Of a stretch of 64,000 nucleotides of DNA, positions 30,386 to 39,857 are shown in pieces. The DNA is from Polyangia bacterium (GTDB lineage Bacteria; Myxococcota_A; Polyangia; Nannocystales; Nannocystaceae): NCBI GenBank assembly GCA_030430565.1, contig JAUIKS010000043.1, forward strand, positions 30,287-94,286, written 5' to 3'. Position 1 is the stretch's first letter. Every line of letters starts with the position of its first letter. A program made the position numbers and the translations under genes. Under the pieces are notes generated by a model. That model was not told the origin of the DNA. It did no database searches and saw nothing but the letters and a program-made list of their open reading frames with translations.

Positions 30386-30610
30386 GCGTCGAAGGCGCCG
30401 CTGGTGACCTGTTCAGGAGGCCAGCGCGCGATCGTGGAGGGGGTGCGAAGTGGTTCGCGTTTGACACAAATCGCGGTACAAACCCTGAGCAAACAACCCG
30501 CGCCCAAAAGCGCTGCAGACCGTAACGCTTTCCCTTCATGGAACGAACCGTTCGGCTGATTGACGCAAACGCGGCGATACACGACCAGGACGATCAGGAG
30601 AAGAAAGACA

Positions 30611-30916
30611 ATGAACATCAAGCACATTGCAGCAACGCTTGCGCTTCTGGGTACGGCCTCCTTCGCGGTGACCGGCTGCGGCAAGAAGGGTGGCGAGGGC
30701 ACCGAGGTTCCGACCGAGGGCGCCGACAAGGGCGGCGAGGGCTCGTGCAGCGCCGACAAGGCTGACGGCGAGGGCTCGTGCAGCGCCGAGGGTGGCGGCG
30801 AGGGCTCGTGCAGCGCCGAGGCCGGCGGTGAGGGCTCGTGCAGCGCCGAGGGCGGCGGCGAAGAGGGTGGCGAAGAGGCCGCTGAGGGCGGTGAGGAAGC
30901 CGCTCCCGAGGCGTAA
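30611..30916 (+). CDS. Lipoprotein-type RiPP precursor with four EGSCSA repeats (HvfA-like)
   Basis: 101 aa, ATG with AGGAG 10 nt upstream. The signal peptide 'IAATLALLGTASFAVTGC' ends in a lipobox-like VTGC (C23). After a GGEG/EGADK linker come four copies of GEGSCSA with cysteines C46, C57, C67 and C77 spaced 10-11 residues apart. A tail of only Gly, Glu, Ala and Pro follows. Repeated EGxC cores behind a signal peptide, next to DUF692 and DUF2063-type genes, are the hallmark of HvfA-type precursors. In those, an MNIO enzyme oxidises the cysteines, reportedly to oxazolone/thioamide-like groups that bind copper. Here the core is EGSC rather than EGKC, and the predicted signal is of lipoprotein type. 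Both differences are seen directly; the modification is inferred. Confidence 0.85.
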   Translation: MNIKHIAATLALLGTASFAVTGCGKKGGEGTEVPTEGADKGGEGSCSADKADGEGSCSAEGGGEGSCSAEAGGEGSCSAEGGGEEGGEEAAEGGEEAAPEA

Positions 30917-30959
30917 TTCACCCGGGTCCATACGCGAGCGCACGGCGCCCGCGTGAGCC

Positions 30960-30998
30960 GACGGCGTGACCTCAACGAGGTCGCGCCGTCTTGTTTTT
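30960..30998 (+). terminator. Strong intrinsic terminator between precursor and MNIO gene
   Basis: A 14-bp stem (30960-30973 with 30977-30990, one G-T pair, loop AAC) is followed by TTGTTTTT. It sits 43 nt after the precursor stop and about 100 nt before the MNIO start. It should end most precursor transcripts while partial read-through, or a separate promoter, supplies the enzymes. Confidence 0.9.
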
Positions 30999-31095
30999 GG
31001 TTTCAGACGCGAGCACACGCCGCGTCATCGACCCCACGGCCGCCGCGCTCGCGGCGGACGGCGACCGCTTCCGTGGTAGCGTGGCCGGGATCTCT

Positions 31096-32028
31096 ATGGC
31101 CTCCAGACCCCCGTTACCGAGTGGAATCGGCCTTGGCCTCCGGGTCAAGCTCCTGCCTGCGATCGAGCGCGGCGAAGCGGACGGACAGATCGCCTTCCTC
31201 GAGGTCTCGCCCGAGAACCACATTCACCGCCGCGGTGGCCTGCCCACGCGCTTCGCTCGGCTGGCCGAGCGTTTCGCGATCTCGACCCACGGCTTGACGA
31301 TGTCGCTCGGCGGGCACGAGCCCTTCGACCCCGAGTACTTCGCCGAGCTCAAAGACTTCCTCGATCGTTACTCCGCGCCGGGGCAATGGCACTCCGACCA
31401 TCTCTGCTTCGGCGGCGTCGACGGGCGCGCGTTCCATGACCTCCTGCCGGTGCCCTTCACCGAGGCCTGCGCGCGGCGGGTCGCGGCCCGCGTGCGCGAG
31501 GCCCAGGATCGACTCGAGCGACCGATGCTGGTGGAGAACATCAGCTACTACTTGGAGCTCGGCGCCTCCGAATTCGACGAGCCCGAATTCATCACCCAAG
31601 TGCTCGAGCGCGCCGACTGCGGGCTGCTGCTCGACGTCAACAACATCCACGTCAACGCGCTCAATCACGGCGTTGACCCCTACGACTGGCTCGCCCGCGT
31701 CCCGCTCGAGCGCGTCCGTCAGCTGCACGTCGCGGGCCCCGATCGCTGGGACGAGACGCTCTGGGTCGACACCCACGGCTCGCCCGTGCGCGCGGAGGTC
31801 AAAGATCTCATGGCCTGGGTGATCGAGCGAATTGGGCCGCGACCGGTCCTGCTCGAGCGCGACAAGAACATCCCCCCGCTCGCCGAGCTGCTCGCCGAGG
31901 CGCGCTCGCTCGACGCCGTCTACCAGCTCGCCGTCGAGCGCTGGCGCGCCCGCGTCAATGACGTCGAGGGCGCGCGCGCCGGCGCCCGCGTCCGCGCGCC
32001 CGAGGGGAGCGTTCACGCCCATGTCTGA
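31096..32028 (+). CDS. DUF692 / MNIO family iron enzyme (HvfB-like)
   Basis: 310 aa from ATG 31096; the frame is open further upstream but that part overlaps the terminator. TIM-barrel MNIO (multinuclear non-haem iron oxidase) motifs appear in order: 'FLEVSPENH', 'STHGLTMSLGG', 'HSDHLCF', 'LVENISYY', 'LLLDVNNIHVNA', 'RQLHVAG', 'WVDTHGSPV' and 'LLERDKNIP'. The His, Glu and Asp residues in these segments are the expected metal ligands. Family members (MbnB, HvfB, TglH) act on cysteine residues of peptide substrates and need a partner protein. The length is typical (about 280-310). The next gene overlaps by 8 nt and encodes that partner; the likely substrate is the EGSCSA peptide encoded just upstream. 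Confidence 0.92.
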   Translation: MASRPPLPSGIGLGLRVKLLPAIERGEADGQIAFLEVSPENHIHRRGGLPTRFARLAERFAISTHGLTMSLGGHEPFDPEYFAELKDFLDRYSAPGQWHSDHLCFGGVDGRAFHDLLPVPFTEACARRVAARVREAQDRLERPMLVENISYYLELGASEFDEPEFITQVLERADCGLLLDVNNIHVNALNHGVDPYDWLARVPLERVRQLHVAGPDRWDETLWVDTHGSPVRAEVKDLMAWVIERIGPRPVLLERDKNIPPLAELLAEARSLDAVYQLAVERWRARVNDVEGARAGARVRAPEGSVHAHV

Positions 32029-32869
32029 CGAGCTCGACGCCTACGCCTCCGACGCCGCGCCCCCGCCCCTCGCCGCCTTCGCCGGTATGCTGCGGGAGCG
32101 CGGCGCCGCCACGCAGCTCCGCGCCGACGTACGAGCTTTCTTCGCCGAGCGCTACGACCTCTCCCCGCGAGATCTCGACAGCCTCGGCCAGCTCGATCCC
32201 GCGCGCCTGCTCGTCTACCGCGACATGGTGCACTCGCGGCTGCGGCGAGTGATCCGCGACTGGCTCCCTCGCACGCTGCGTCGCGTCAGCAAGTCGAGCT
32301 TTCGAATCACCTTCGCCGCCTTCATGGAGGCGCGAGCCCCCCGCACTCGCTACCTCCGCTGCGTCCCCGCCGAGTTCGCCGAGTTCGCCGCGCCGCGCTG
32401 GCAGGGCGACCCCGAGGCCCCGGACTACATCGTCGACCTCATGCACCATGAGATCCTCCTCGAGGATCTCCGCTTCGCCCCGCTCGGCGGCGAGCCGATG
32501 ACCGGCAACCCCATGGCGCTCGACCGGCCCATGCGCGTCGACAGCTCGGCCCAGGTCGTGCGCTACGCCTTCGCCGTGCACGAGCTCCCGCAGGATCCCG
32601 ACGACGACACCGCGCCCGCGCGACGCGACACCCGTCTGCTCGCCTACCGCGACCGCGCGAGCCACCGCGTCCGCCTCCTCGACCTGACCGATCGAGCCGC
32701 CGCCGTCGTCGAGCGCCTGATCGCCGGCGAGCCCGTCCAGGCCGCGCTCACCGGCGCCTGCGCGCAGCTCGGCCAGGCCCTCGACGACGAGTTCCTCGCC
32801 GCGATGGTCCCCTTCCTCGCCGACCTCGAAGACCGCGAGGTCCTGCTCGGCGCCGAGACCGGGTCCTAA
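32021..32869 (+). CDS. HvfC-like (DUF2063) MNIO partner protein
   Basis: 282 aa, ATG overlapping the end of the MNIO gene by 8 nt. The N-terminus 'LAAFAGMLRERG...LRADVRAFFAERYDLSPRDLDSL..DPARLLVYRDMVHSRLRRVIRDWLPRTLRRV' follows the pattern of DUF2063 proteins (short helix, then 'Y...V...L...L...FP'). The C-terminal third ('RLLDLTDRAAAVVERLIAGEPVQAALT') resembles a winged-helix or RRE-like element. In known cassettes such partners present the precursor peptide to the MNIO. Sequence conservation by eye is moderate. The assignment leans on position and overlap, and the divergent sequence may reflect a distinct precursor type. Confidence 0.75.
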   Translation: MSDELDAYASDAAPPPLAAFAGMLRERGAATQLRADVRAFFAERYDLSPRDLDSLGQLDPARLLVYRDMVHSRLRRVIRDWLPRTLRRVSKSSFRITFAAFMEARAPRTRYLRCVPAEFAEFAAPRWQGDPEAPDYIVDLMHHEILLEDLRFAPLGGEPMTGNPMALDRPMRVDSSAQVVRYAFAVHELPQDPDDDTAPARRDTRLLAYRDRASHRVRLLDLTDRAAAVVERLIAGEPVQAALTGACAQLGQALDDEFLAAMVPFLADLEDREVLLGAETGS

Positions 32870-32877
32870 CGCTCAAG

Positions 32878-33203
32878 CGCAGCCCGAGCTCGAGAGCAGC
32901 TCGAGCTCAAGAGCAGCCCGAGTTCGAGAGCAGCCCGAGCTCGAGAGCAGCCCGAGTTCGAGAGCAGCTCGAGTTCGAGAGCAGCTCAAGTTCGAGAGCA
33001 GCTCGCGCTCGAGAGCAGCCCGAGTTCGAGAGCAGTCCGAGATCAAGAGCAGCTCGAGTTCGAGAGCAGCCCGAGTTCAAGAGCAGCCCGAGTACGAGAG
33101 CAGCCCGAGTTCGAGAGCAGCTCGAGTTCGAGAGCAGCCCGAGTTCAAGAGCAGCCCGAGTACGAGAGCAGCCCGAGTTCGAGAGCAGCTCGAGTTCGAG
33201 AGC
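32878..33203. repeat. Tandem array of a 17-bp unit, about 19 copies
   Basis: The unit is approximately AGCAGCCCGAGTTCGAG with C/T and T/C variants at a few positions. 17 bp is not a multiple of three, so any reading frame through it repeats every 17 residues. The apparent antisense reading frame here is therefore an artefact of the array. It begins about 9 nt after the HvfC-like stop. Confidence 0.93.
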
Positions 33204-33237
33204 ATGGGAGAGGCCCACGAAGTGGGTCGCTCCCGTG
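33203..33237. repeat. Imperfect inverted repeat ending the 17-bp array
   Basis: CATGGGAGAGGCCCAC, loop GAA, GTGGGTCGCTCCCGTG; a 16-bp stem with three mismatches. The outer sequence (GAGAGCATGGGAG..GGCCCACGAAGT) recurs in inverted form near 49.46 kb. Confidence 0.7.
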
Positions 33238-33346
33238 TCTCACGCAGAGGCGTACGCGAATTGTGCATCGAGTACCGAGAGCGCAGCGGCGGCAGCGGGG
33301 CGGAGAGGGAGAGCGGGGGGTCGGAAGAGGACTTAAGAGCATATGT

Positions 33347-33369
33347 ATCGGCCCACGGAGTGGGTCGAT
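33347..33369. repeat. Hairpin ATCGGCCCAC-GGA-GTGGGTCGAT
   Basis: 10-bp stem with one G-T pair and a 3-nt loop. It is the same core (GCCCAC-G(G/A)A-GTGGG) as the inverted repeat at 33203-33237, so both belong to one small palindromic family. Confidence 0.7.
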
Positions 33370-33504
33370 CATGTGACTCCCGCATGGAGCGCCCCCCGCT
33401 CTCCCTCCCAGAGCCCCGCGGGACACAGCTGAAACACTCAGACAGAGCCGCTCGATCATGTGACTCCCGCATGGAGCGCCCCTCGCTCTCTCTCCCAGAG
33501 CCCC
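33366..33504. repeat. 52-bp direct repeat pair
   Basis: 33366-33417 and 33453-33504 differ at only two positions. Both copies start CGATCATGTGACTCCCGCAT and end CCCAGAGCCCC. They lie in the non-coding stretch 32870-33564, which holds the 17-bp array, two palindromes and this duplication and no supported gene. Confidence 0.85.
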
Positions 33505-33564
33505 ACACTCGCCAACAAATCGCGGATCGAATTCCGATAGACAGAAGAAGAAGATCGAGCAGCG

Positions 33565-35085
33565 TCATCCACACGCGAGAAAGCGCCCCGAGAGCCCCCG
33601 AGATCGAGCCAGCTCCCCCCACGTGCCGCCCCGAGCCACCCACACCCGCCAATCACGGATCGAGAACCAACCCGTCGCGCAGTGGCTGCGGCGCGCGATC
33701 GTCCCGTGCTCGCTCGGGAAGCCCGACTCCGCCGCCGCGACCACCCCGAAGTCGACCACCTCCGCCGCCGCCGCCACGCGCGTCACGATCGGATCGAGCC
33801 ACTCGAGCGGCATCCCGACCTCCGCCAGGATCAAGACCTCTAGCTGCTGCTCCGCGCGCCGGAACAAGCGCGTCGAGCCGGCGCCGCAGTACTCGTCGTC
33901 GCGGGAAGATGGCCTCTGGAACACCTGTAAAAACAGCCACTGCTCGAGCGCGTCCTCGTCCTCCGCGAGGTCATCGACCACCAGCGCGTCCCCGCTCGGA
34001 TCGCGCAGCTCCACCCACAGCTCGTCGTCTCGCGCCTCCGCGATCACGATCAGCGGCGCGATCATCCGGTCGCGCGTGTCCGTGCACGAGTCGACGCGCG
34101 GCGGCGTCAGCGTCCAGCTCTCGAGCCCGCGCAGCTCGTGCTCACTCGGGCCCGGATCCGTCACCTTGTAGAAGTGATTCAGCGCGCTGCGGTGGGGCGC
34201 GGTGAAGAGGAACAGGGCGCTCGCCGTCGCGACGCCGACCGCCGCGAGCGCGGCGCCGCTGCGGCCTCGACCCGCGTCTTGCCACGAGTTCCAGCGTCGC
34301 CAGGCCGCGAACGCCACCGCCATCGTCGCGGCCACCGCGAGCCAGCGGCCGTTCGCCAGGATCATCGTCCAGCGCTCGTAGTCGTCGATTGGCGCGCGCG
34401 GGCGGTTGATCACGGTCTCGAGCGTGGCCATCGACAGCGCCCCGAACACCATCAGCGCAGGCAAAAACAGCGCCAGCAAGCTCCAGCCGCAGCGGCGCTC
34501 GGCCGCGTCGACCGGGCCGCGCCACAGCTTCAGCGCGCCGACGCAGACGGCGAGCGTCGAGAGCACGCCCAGGCACACGGCGGCGAGGCCCGTGCGCGTG
34601 AGCGCGCGGTGGTAGGTGGTGCTGAGGACATCCGGCGCGCGCGGCTCCAGCGTCCACGCGCTCGCCGTGAGCGGCGTCAGCGTCAGCGCCTCGCGGAGCT
34701 CGAGCGCGCCCGCGGCCGCGAAGCCGAAGATCGCCGCGCAGCTAACGAGCAGCACCAGCCACAGCGCCCGCGTCGCCGCGCGCGAGAGTCGGCGAGGCAG
34801 CGCGAGGCGACACAGCGCCAGCCCGCCGGCCGCCAGCGCGATCAACGTCTCGCGGCCGAGTCGCACCCCCTCATCGAGGCCGACGTACAGCCAAAACCGC
34901 AGCTCCCACAGCTCGACCCGGGCGAAGCACGACGGGATAGGGGCGCGTCGGCGCTGGACGATCTCGCGGTGCAGCAGGTCCATCGCCAGCCAGTCGACGA
35001 GCGAGATGGTGACCAGCGCGGCGACGCACGCGAGCACGAGCGTGCGGACCGGGCTCTGCGAGGTGCGCTCCACATCGTGTCCCAC
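33565..35085 (-). CDS. Polytopic membrane protein of unknown function
   Basis: 506 aa, ATG at 35085. About six membrane helices in the first 320 residues: 'TLVLACVAALVTISLVDWLAMDLL', 'ALWLVLLVSCAAIFGFAAAG', 'TGLAAVCLGVLSTLAVCVGAL', 'WSLLALFLPALMVFGALSMA', 'AVAATMAVAFAA', 'LAAVGVATASALFLF'. A soluble C-terminal domain of ~180 residues follows. Its segment 'LEVLILAEVGMPLEWLDPIVTRVAAAAEVVDFGVVAA' resembles the ExbD-type 'I.....P...V..V...A..AG' alpha/beta pattern, but this is a weak resemblance. The C-terminal ~30 residues run close to the repeat region and may be an extension created there. It is upstream of nothing on its strand for 480 nt, so probably monocistronic. Function unknown. Confidence 0.65.
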   Translation of the reverse strand: MGHDVERTSQSPVRTLVLACVAALVTISLVDWLAMDLLHREIVQRRRAPIPSCFARVELWELRFWLYVGLDEGVRLGRETLIALAAGGLALCRLALPRRLSRAATRALWLVLLVSCAAIFGFAAAGALELREALTLTPLTASAWTLEPRAPDVLSTTYHRALTRTGLAAVCLGVLSTLAVCVGALKLWRGPVDAAERRCGWSLLALFLPALMVFGALSMATLETVINRPRAPIDDYERWTMILANGRWLAVAATMAVAFAAWRRWNSWQDAGRGRSGAALAAVGVATASALFLFTAPHRSALNHFYKVTDPGPSEHELRGLESWTLTPPRVDSCTDTRDRMIAPLIVIAEARDDELWVELRDPSGDALVVDDLAEDEDALEQWLFLQVFQRPSSRDDEYCGAGSTRLFRRAEQQLEVLILAEVGMPLEWLDPIVTRVAAAAEVVDFGVVAAAESGFPSEHGTIARRSHCATGWFSIRDWRVWVARGGTWGELARSRGLSGRFLACG

Positions 35086-35148
35086 GACCGCCGGCCGTCG
35101 CGGTTCCCTGGTCGGCGTTCACGGGCGCGCGCGAGCAGGGGAGGGCGC

Positions 35149-38100
35149 TCAGCTGGCGGCTGCCGGCGCGTCCGCCAGCTCCACCAGCAGATCGCCGGCC
35201 TCTAGCGTGTCGCCCACCGCGACCGCCACGCGCGCGACCGTCCCGGCCCGAGGCGCCGCGACCACGGTCTCCATCTTCATCGCCGACAGCACCACCAGCG
35301 CGTCGCCGCGCGCGATCGCTTGACCTGGCGTTACGCGCAGCTCGATGACCGCGCCGGGCATCGGCGCGCCGATCGAGCCGGGGTTCTTCGGGTCCGCGCG
35401 CTCGTGCTTGACGACCGCGTGCTCGACCGACTTGTCGGCGACCTTGAGCGAGCGCGGCTGGCCGTTGAGTTCGAAGAACACCTCGCGCCGGCCGTCCTCA
35501 TCGAGCTCGCCGACGGCCGTGAGCTTGACGATCAGCGTCTTGCCGCGCTCGATGTCGACCCACAGCTCCTCGCCGGGGCGCAGCGGGGCGATGAAGGCCC
35601 GCGTCGGCAGCATCGAGACGTCGCTGTACTCGGCGCGAAACCGCATGTAGTCGTCGAAGACCTTCGGGTAGAGCGCCGAGCTGAGCACGTCGACGTCGCG
35701 GATCTTGTCGCCGTGCTCTTGGACCAGCTCGACGCGCCGCGCCTCGAGGTCCAGCGGCGCGAGCTGAGCGCCCGGGCGCCCGCGCATCGGCTCTTGCCCC
35801 TTGACGATCTTCGCCCGCAGGCGCTCCGGGAAGCCGCCGTGGGGCACGCCGAGATGGCCGAGGAAGAAGTTGACGACCGACTGCGGCAGCGACAGCGTCT
35901 CGGCCTGCTCGAGCACCTGTCGCTCGTCGAGATCGTTTTGGACCATGAATTGCGCGAGGTCGCCGACGACCTTGGACGAGGGCGTGACCTTGATGATGTC
36001 GCCGAGCAGCCGGTTGGCGGCCGCGTACGCGCGCTTGATCGCCGGCCAGCGCCCGGCGAGCCCCAGCGAGGTCGCCTGGAATTGCAGGTTGGTGTACTGC
36101 CCGCCGGGCATCTCGTGGTCGTAGACGTCGGGGCTGCCGCTCTTGAGTCCCGACTCAAACGGCGCGTACACGCCCCGGACCTGCTCCCAGTAGTCGTTGA
36201 GGACCTGCAGCGGCCCCAGCTCGATGCCGGTGTCGCGGGGGGTCCCGCGCAGCGCCGCGACCACGGCGCCCATGGCTGGCTGTGAGGTCAGGCCGGCCAT
36301 GGCCGAGACCGCGAGGTCGACGACGTCGGCCCCGGCCTCGCCGGCCGCGAGCATCGACGCCACGCCGGTCGCGGCGGTGTCGTGGGTGTGCACGTGGATC
36401 GGCACGGTCGGGTAGGTCTTGCGCAGCGCGCCGACCAGCAGCGCGGCGGCCCGCGGCTTGAGCAGCCCGGCCATGTCCTTGATCGCGAGCACGTGGGTGC
36501 CGAGCTCGACGAGCTCGCCGGCCAGGTCGACGTAGTACTGCAGCGAGTACTTGGTCCGCGACGGATCCGCGACGTCGCCCGTGTAGCAGAGGCACGCCTC
36601 GATCACGCCGCCGGCCTCGCCCACCGCGTCGATCCCCAGCTTGAGGTTCTCGCCGTAGTTGAGGCAGTCGAAGATCCTGAACACGTCGACGCCGCGGGCG
36701 TGCGCGGCCTTGACGAAGGCCTTGACCACGTTGTCGGGGTAGTTGGTGTAGCCCACCGCGTTGGCGCCCCGCAGCAGCATCTGAAACGGGATGTTGGGGA
36801 CCCGCTCGCGCAGCCGCTCGAGCCGATCCCACGGGCACTCGCGGAGGAAGCGGAGCGCGACGTCGAAGGTCGCGCCGCCCCACATCTCGAGGCTGTAGGC
36901 GGACGCGAGCGTGTGGCTGGTGAGCGGCGCGATCGCCTTGAGGTCGATGGTCCGCACGCGCGTCGCCAGCAGCGACTGGTGGGCGTCGCGCCAGGTCGTG
37001 TCGGTGATCATCAGCCCCGGGTGCGCGCGCACGGCCTCGGCGAAGCCCTCGGGCCCCTGCTCGCGCAGGACGTCGCGCCAGCCCCGGGGCGGCCGCTCGC
37101 CCGCGGGCGGCTCCGGGATCTCGACCCTGACCTTGGAGGGCGGCGTGCCCCCGCTCGCGCCGGGGGTCACCGGCCCGTTGACCGCGACCTCGGCGAGGTA
37201 GCGCAGCACTCGTTGGGCGCGGTTGCGCCGGCGCGGGAACTCGAACAGCGCCGGGTTGCTGTCGATGAAGCTGGTCGTGACCTCGTCGCCTTCGAACTTG
37301 GGGTGACGCAGGACGTTCTGCAGGAACGGGACGTTGGTCTTGACGCCGCGCACGCGGAACTCGGCGAGCGCGCGGTAGAGCTTTTGCGAGGCCTCCTCAA
37401 AGGTCAGGGCGTGCGCGGTCACCTTGACCAGCAGCGAGTCGTAGTGCGGCGAGATCACGGCGCCCGCGTAGCCCGAGCCGCCGTCGAGGCGCAGGCCCAT
37501 GCCGCTGGCGGAGCGGTAGGCCTCGATGCGCCCGGTGTCGGGCTGGAAGCCGCGGGTCGGGTCCTCGGTGGTCACGCGGCACTGGATCGCGTGACCGCGT
37601 CGCTGGATCGACTCCTGGGTCAGGCCGAGCTCAGCGAGGCGCGCCCCGGCGGCGAGCTTGATCTGCGCCTGGACCAGATCGACCCCGGTGATCTGCTCGG
37701 TCACCGTGTGCTCGACCTGGATCCGCGGGTTGACCTCGATGAAGTAGTGACGCCCGTCCTGGTCGAGCAGGAACTCGACGGTCCCCGCGTTGCGGTAGCG
37801 CATGTGCCGGGCGAGCTTCAGCGCGTCGTCGCAGAGCCGCGCGCGGCCGTCCTCGTCGAGGATCCGCGAGGGCGCGATCTCGACGACTTTCTGGTGCCGC
37901 CGCTGCACCGAGCAGTCGCGCTCGAACAGGTGGATCACGTCGCCGCGGCCGTCGCCGAGGATCTGCACCTCGATGTGCCGGGGCTGCGCGATGTAGCGCT
38001 CGATGAACACGGTGCCGTCGCCGAAGGCCGACGCCGCCTCGGAGCGCGCGCGCTCGAAGGCCTCCTCGAGCTCCTCCGGCGCGCGGACGATCCGCATCCC

Positions 38101-38634
38101 GCGCCCGCCGCCGCCCATCGCCGCCTTGATGATGACCGGGAGGCCATGTTCCTTGACGAAGGCGCGGGCCTGCTCGAGCGTCGCGACCGGACCGTCGCTG
38201 CCCGGGACCACCGGCACGCCGCAGGCGATCGCCTGGGCGCGCGCGGCCGTCTTGTCGCCGAAGGTCTGGATCACCGTCGGCGAGGGGCCGACGAAGGCGA
38301 TCCCGGCGCGCTGGCAGGCGCGCGCGAACGCGGCGTTCTCGGCCAAGAAGCCGTAGCCCGGGTGGATCGCGTCGACCTCGTGCTTGCGCGCGAGCTCGAT
38401 GATCTCCTCGATCCCGAGGTAGGCGGCGACGGGGCTCTTCCCGCGGCCGACCAGGTAGGCCTCGTCGGCCTTGTAGCGGTGCAGGTGGACGCGGTCCTCA
38501 AAGCTGAAGATCGCGACCGTGCGGATCCCGAGCTCGGTCGCGGCCCGGAACACGCGGATCGCGATCTCGCCTCGGTTGGCGCACAGGAGCTTTCGAATGG
38601 TACGTCGCGGCGATTGCGTCGATGCGGGGGCCAT
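35149..38634 (-). CDS. pyc: Pyruvate carboxylase
   Basis: 1161 aa, full-length single-chain enzyme (typical ~1150). Biotin carboxylase domain: 'LLCANRGEIAIRVFRAATELG' at the start, ATP-grasp glycine loop 'GGGGRGMRIV' and 'FIEVNPRIQVEHTVTEQITG'. Carboxyltransferase domain from about residue 540: 'DTTWRDAHQSLLATR', 'CLNYGENLKLG', 'HTHDTAATG'. C-terminal biotinyl domain with the AMKMET site, biotinylated Lys K1120. The enzyme carboxylates pyruvate to oxaloacetate with bicarbonate and ATP, replenishing the TCA cycle and gluconeogenesis. It appears to be monocistronic. The start at 38634 gives about 15 residues before the conserved region. No missing motif. Confidence 0.97.
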   Translation of the reverse strand: MAPASTQSPRRTIRKLLCANRGEIAIRVFRAATELGIRTVAIFSFEDRVHLHRYKADEAYLVGRGKSPVAAYLGIEEIIELARKHEVDAIHPGYGFLAENAAFARACQRAGIAFVGPSPTVIQTFGDKTAARAQAIACGVPVVPGSDGPVATLEQARAFVKEHGLPVIIKAAMGGGGRGMRIVRAPEELEEAFERARSEAASAFGDGTVFIERYIAQPRHIEVQILGDGRGDVIHLFERDCSVQRRHQKVVEIAPSRILDEDGRARLCDDALKLARHMRYRNAGTVEFLLDQDGRHYFIEVNPRIQVEHTVTEQITGVDLVQAQIKLAAGARLAELGLTQESIQRRGHAIQCRVTTEDPTRGFQPDTGRIEAYRSASGMGLRLDGGSGYAGAVISPHYDSLLVKVTAHALTFEEASQKLYRALAEFRVRGVKTNVPFLQNVLRHPKFEGDEVTTSFIDSNPALFEFPRRRNRAQRVLRYLAEVAVNGPVTPGASGGTPPSKVRVEIPEPPAGERPPRGWRDVLREQGPEGFAEAVRAHPGLMITDTTWRDAHQSLLATRVRTIDLKAIAPLTSHTLASAYSLEMWGGATFDVALRFLRECPWDRLERLRERVPNIPFQMLLRGANAVGYTNYPDNVVKAFVKAAHARGVDVFRIFDCLNYGENLKLGIDAVGEAGGVIEACLCYTGDVADPSRTKYSLQYYVDLAGELVELGTHVLAIKDMAGLLKPRAAALLVGALRKTYPTVPIHVHTHDTAATGVASMLAAGEAGADVVDLAVSAMAGLTSQPAMGAVVAALRGTPRDTGIELGPLQVLNDYWEQVRGVYAPFESGLKSGSPDVYDHEMPGGQYTNLQFQATSLGLAGRWPAIKRAYAAANRLLGDIIKVTPSSKVVGDLAQFMVQNDLDERQVLEQAETLSLPQSVVNFFLGHLGVPHGGFPERLRAKIVKGQEPMRGRPGAQLAPLDLEARRVELVQEHGDKIRDVDVLSSALYPKVFDDYMRFRAEYSDVSMLPTRAFIAPLRPGEELWVDIERGKTLIVKLTAVGELDEDGRREVFFELNGQPRSLKVADKSVEHAVVKHERADPKNPGSIGAPMPGAVIELRVTPGQAIARGDALVVLSAMKMETVVAAPRAGTVARVAVAVGDTLEAGDLLVELADAPAAAS

Positions 38635-38713
38635 CGCGCGGAGGATAACGCAGCTCGAGCGAGGGCTCTCGCCGCGAGCCCGCGCCGCGAGCTGCGCTCA
38701 CGAGCAGGTCAAC

Positions 38714-39676
<963 letters not shown>

Positions 39677-39857
39677 GCTTCTCTTTTCAGGTCTCAAGGG
39701 CAACCTGCCAGAGGCGGGCGCGCGGGACTGTCGTCGCGGCGTCACGGATCCGAGGCGATTGTCTCGGTTTTGTCGCGCAGTGAGCTGCTTCACGCGTCGC
39801 GGCCGCGGCGTTTCGATCGCCGTGAAGGCCGTCACGCGCTGGCCGTGGCGGTCGGCG

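Noticed and set aside
32878..33203. Possible CRISPR array
   Set aside because: Units are contiguous with no unique spacers, and no cas genes are near.
32907..33218. Minus-strand frame of 103 codons made of LELGLLSNSGCSRTRAA-like repeats
   Set aside because: It is the translation of a 17-bp tandem repeat; all frames give the same 17-residue period, so no coding is implied.
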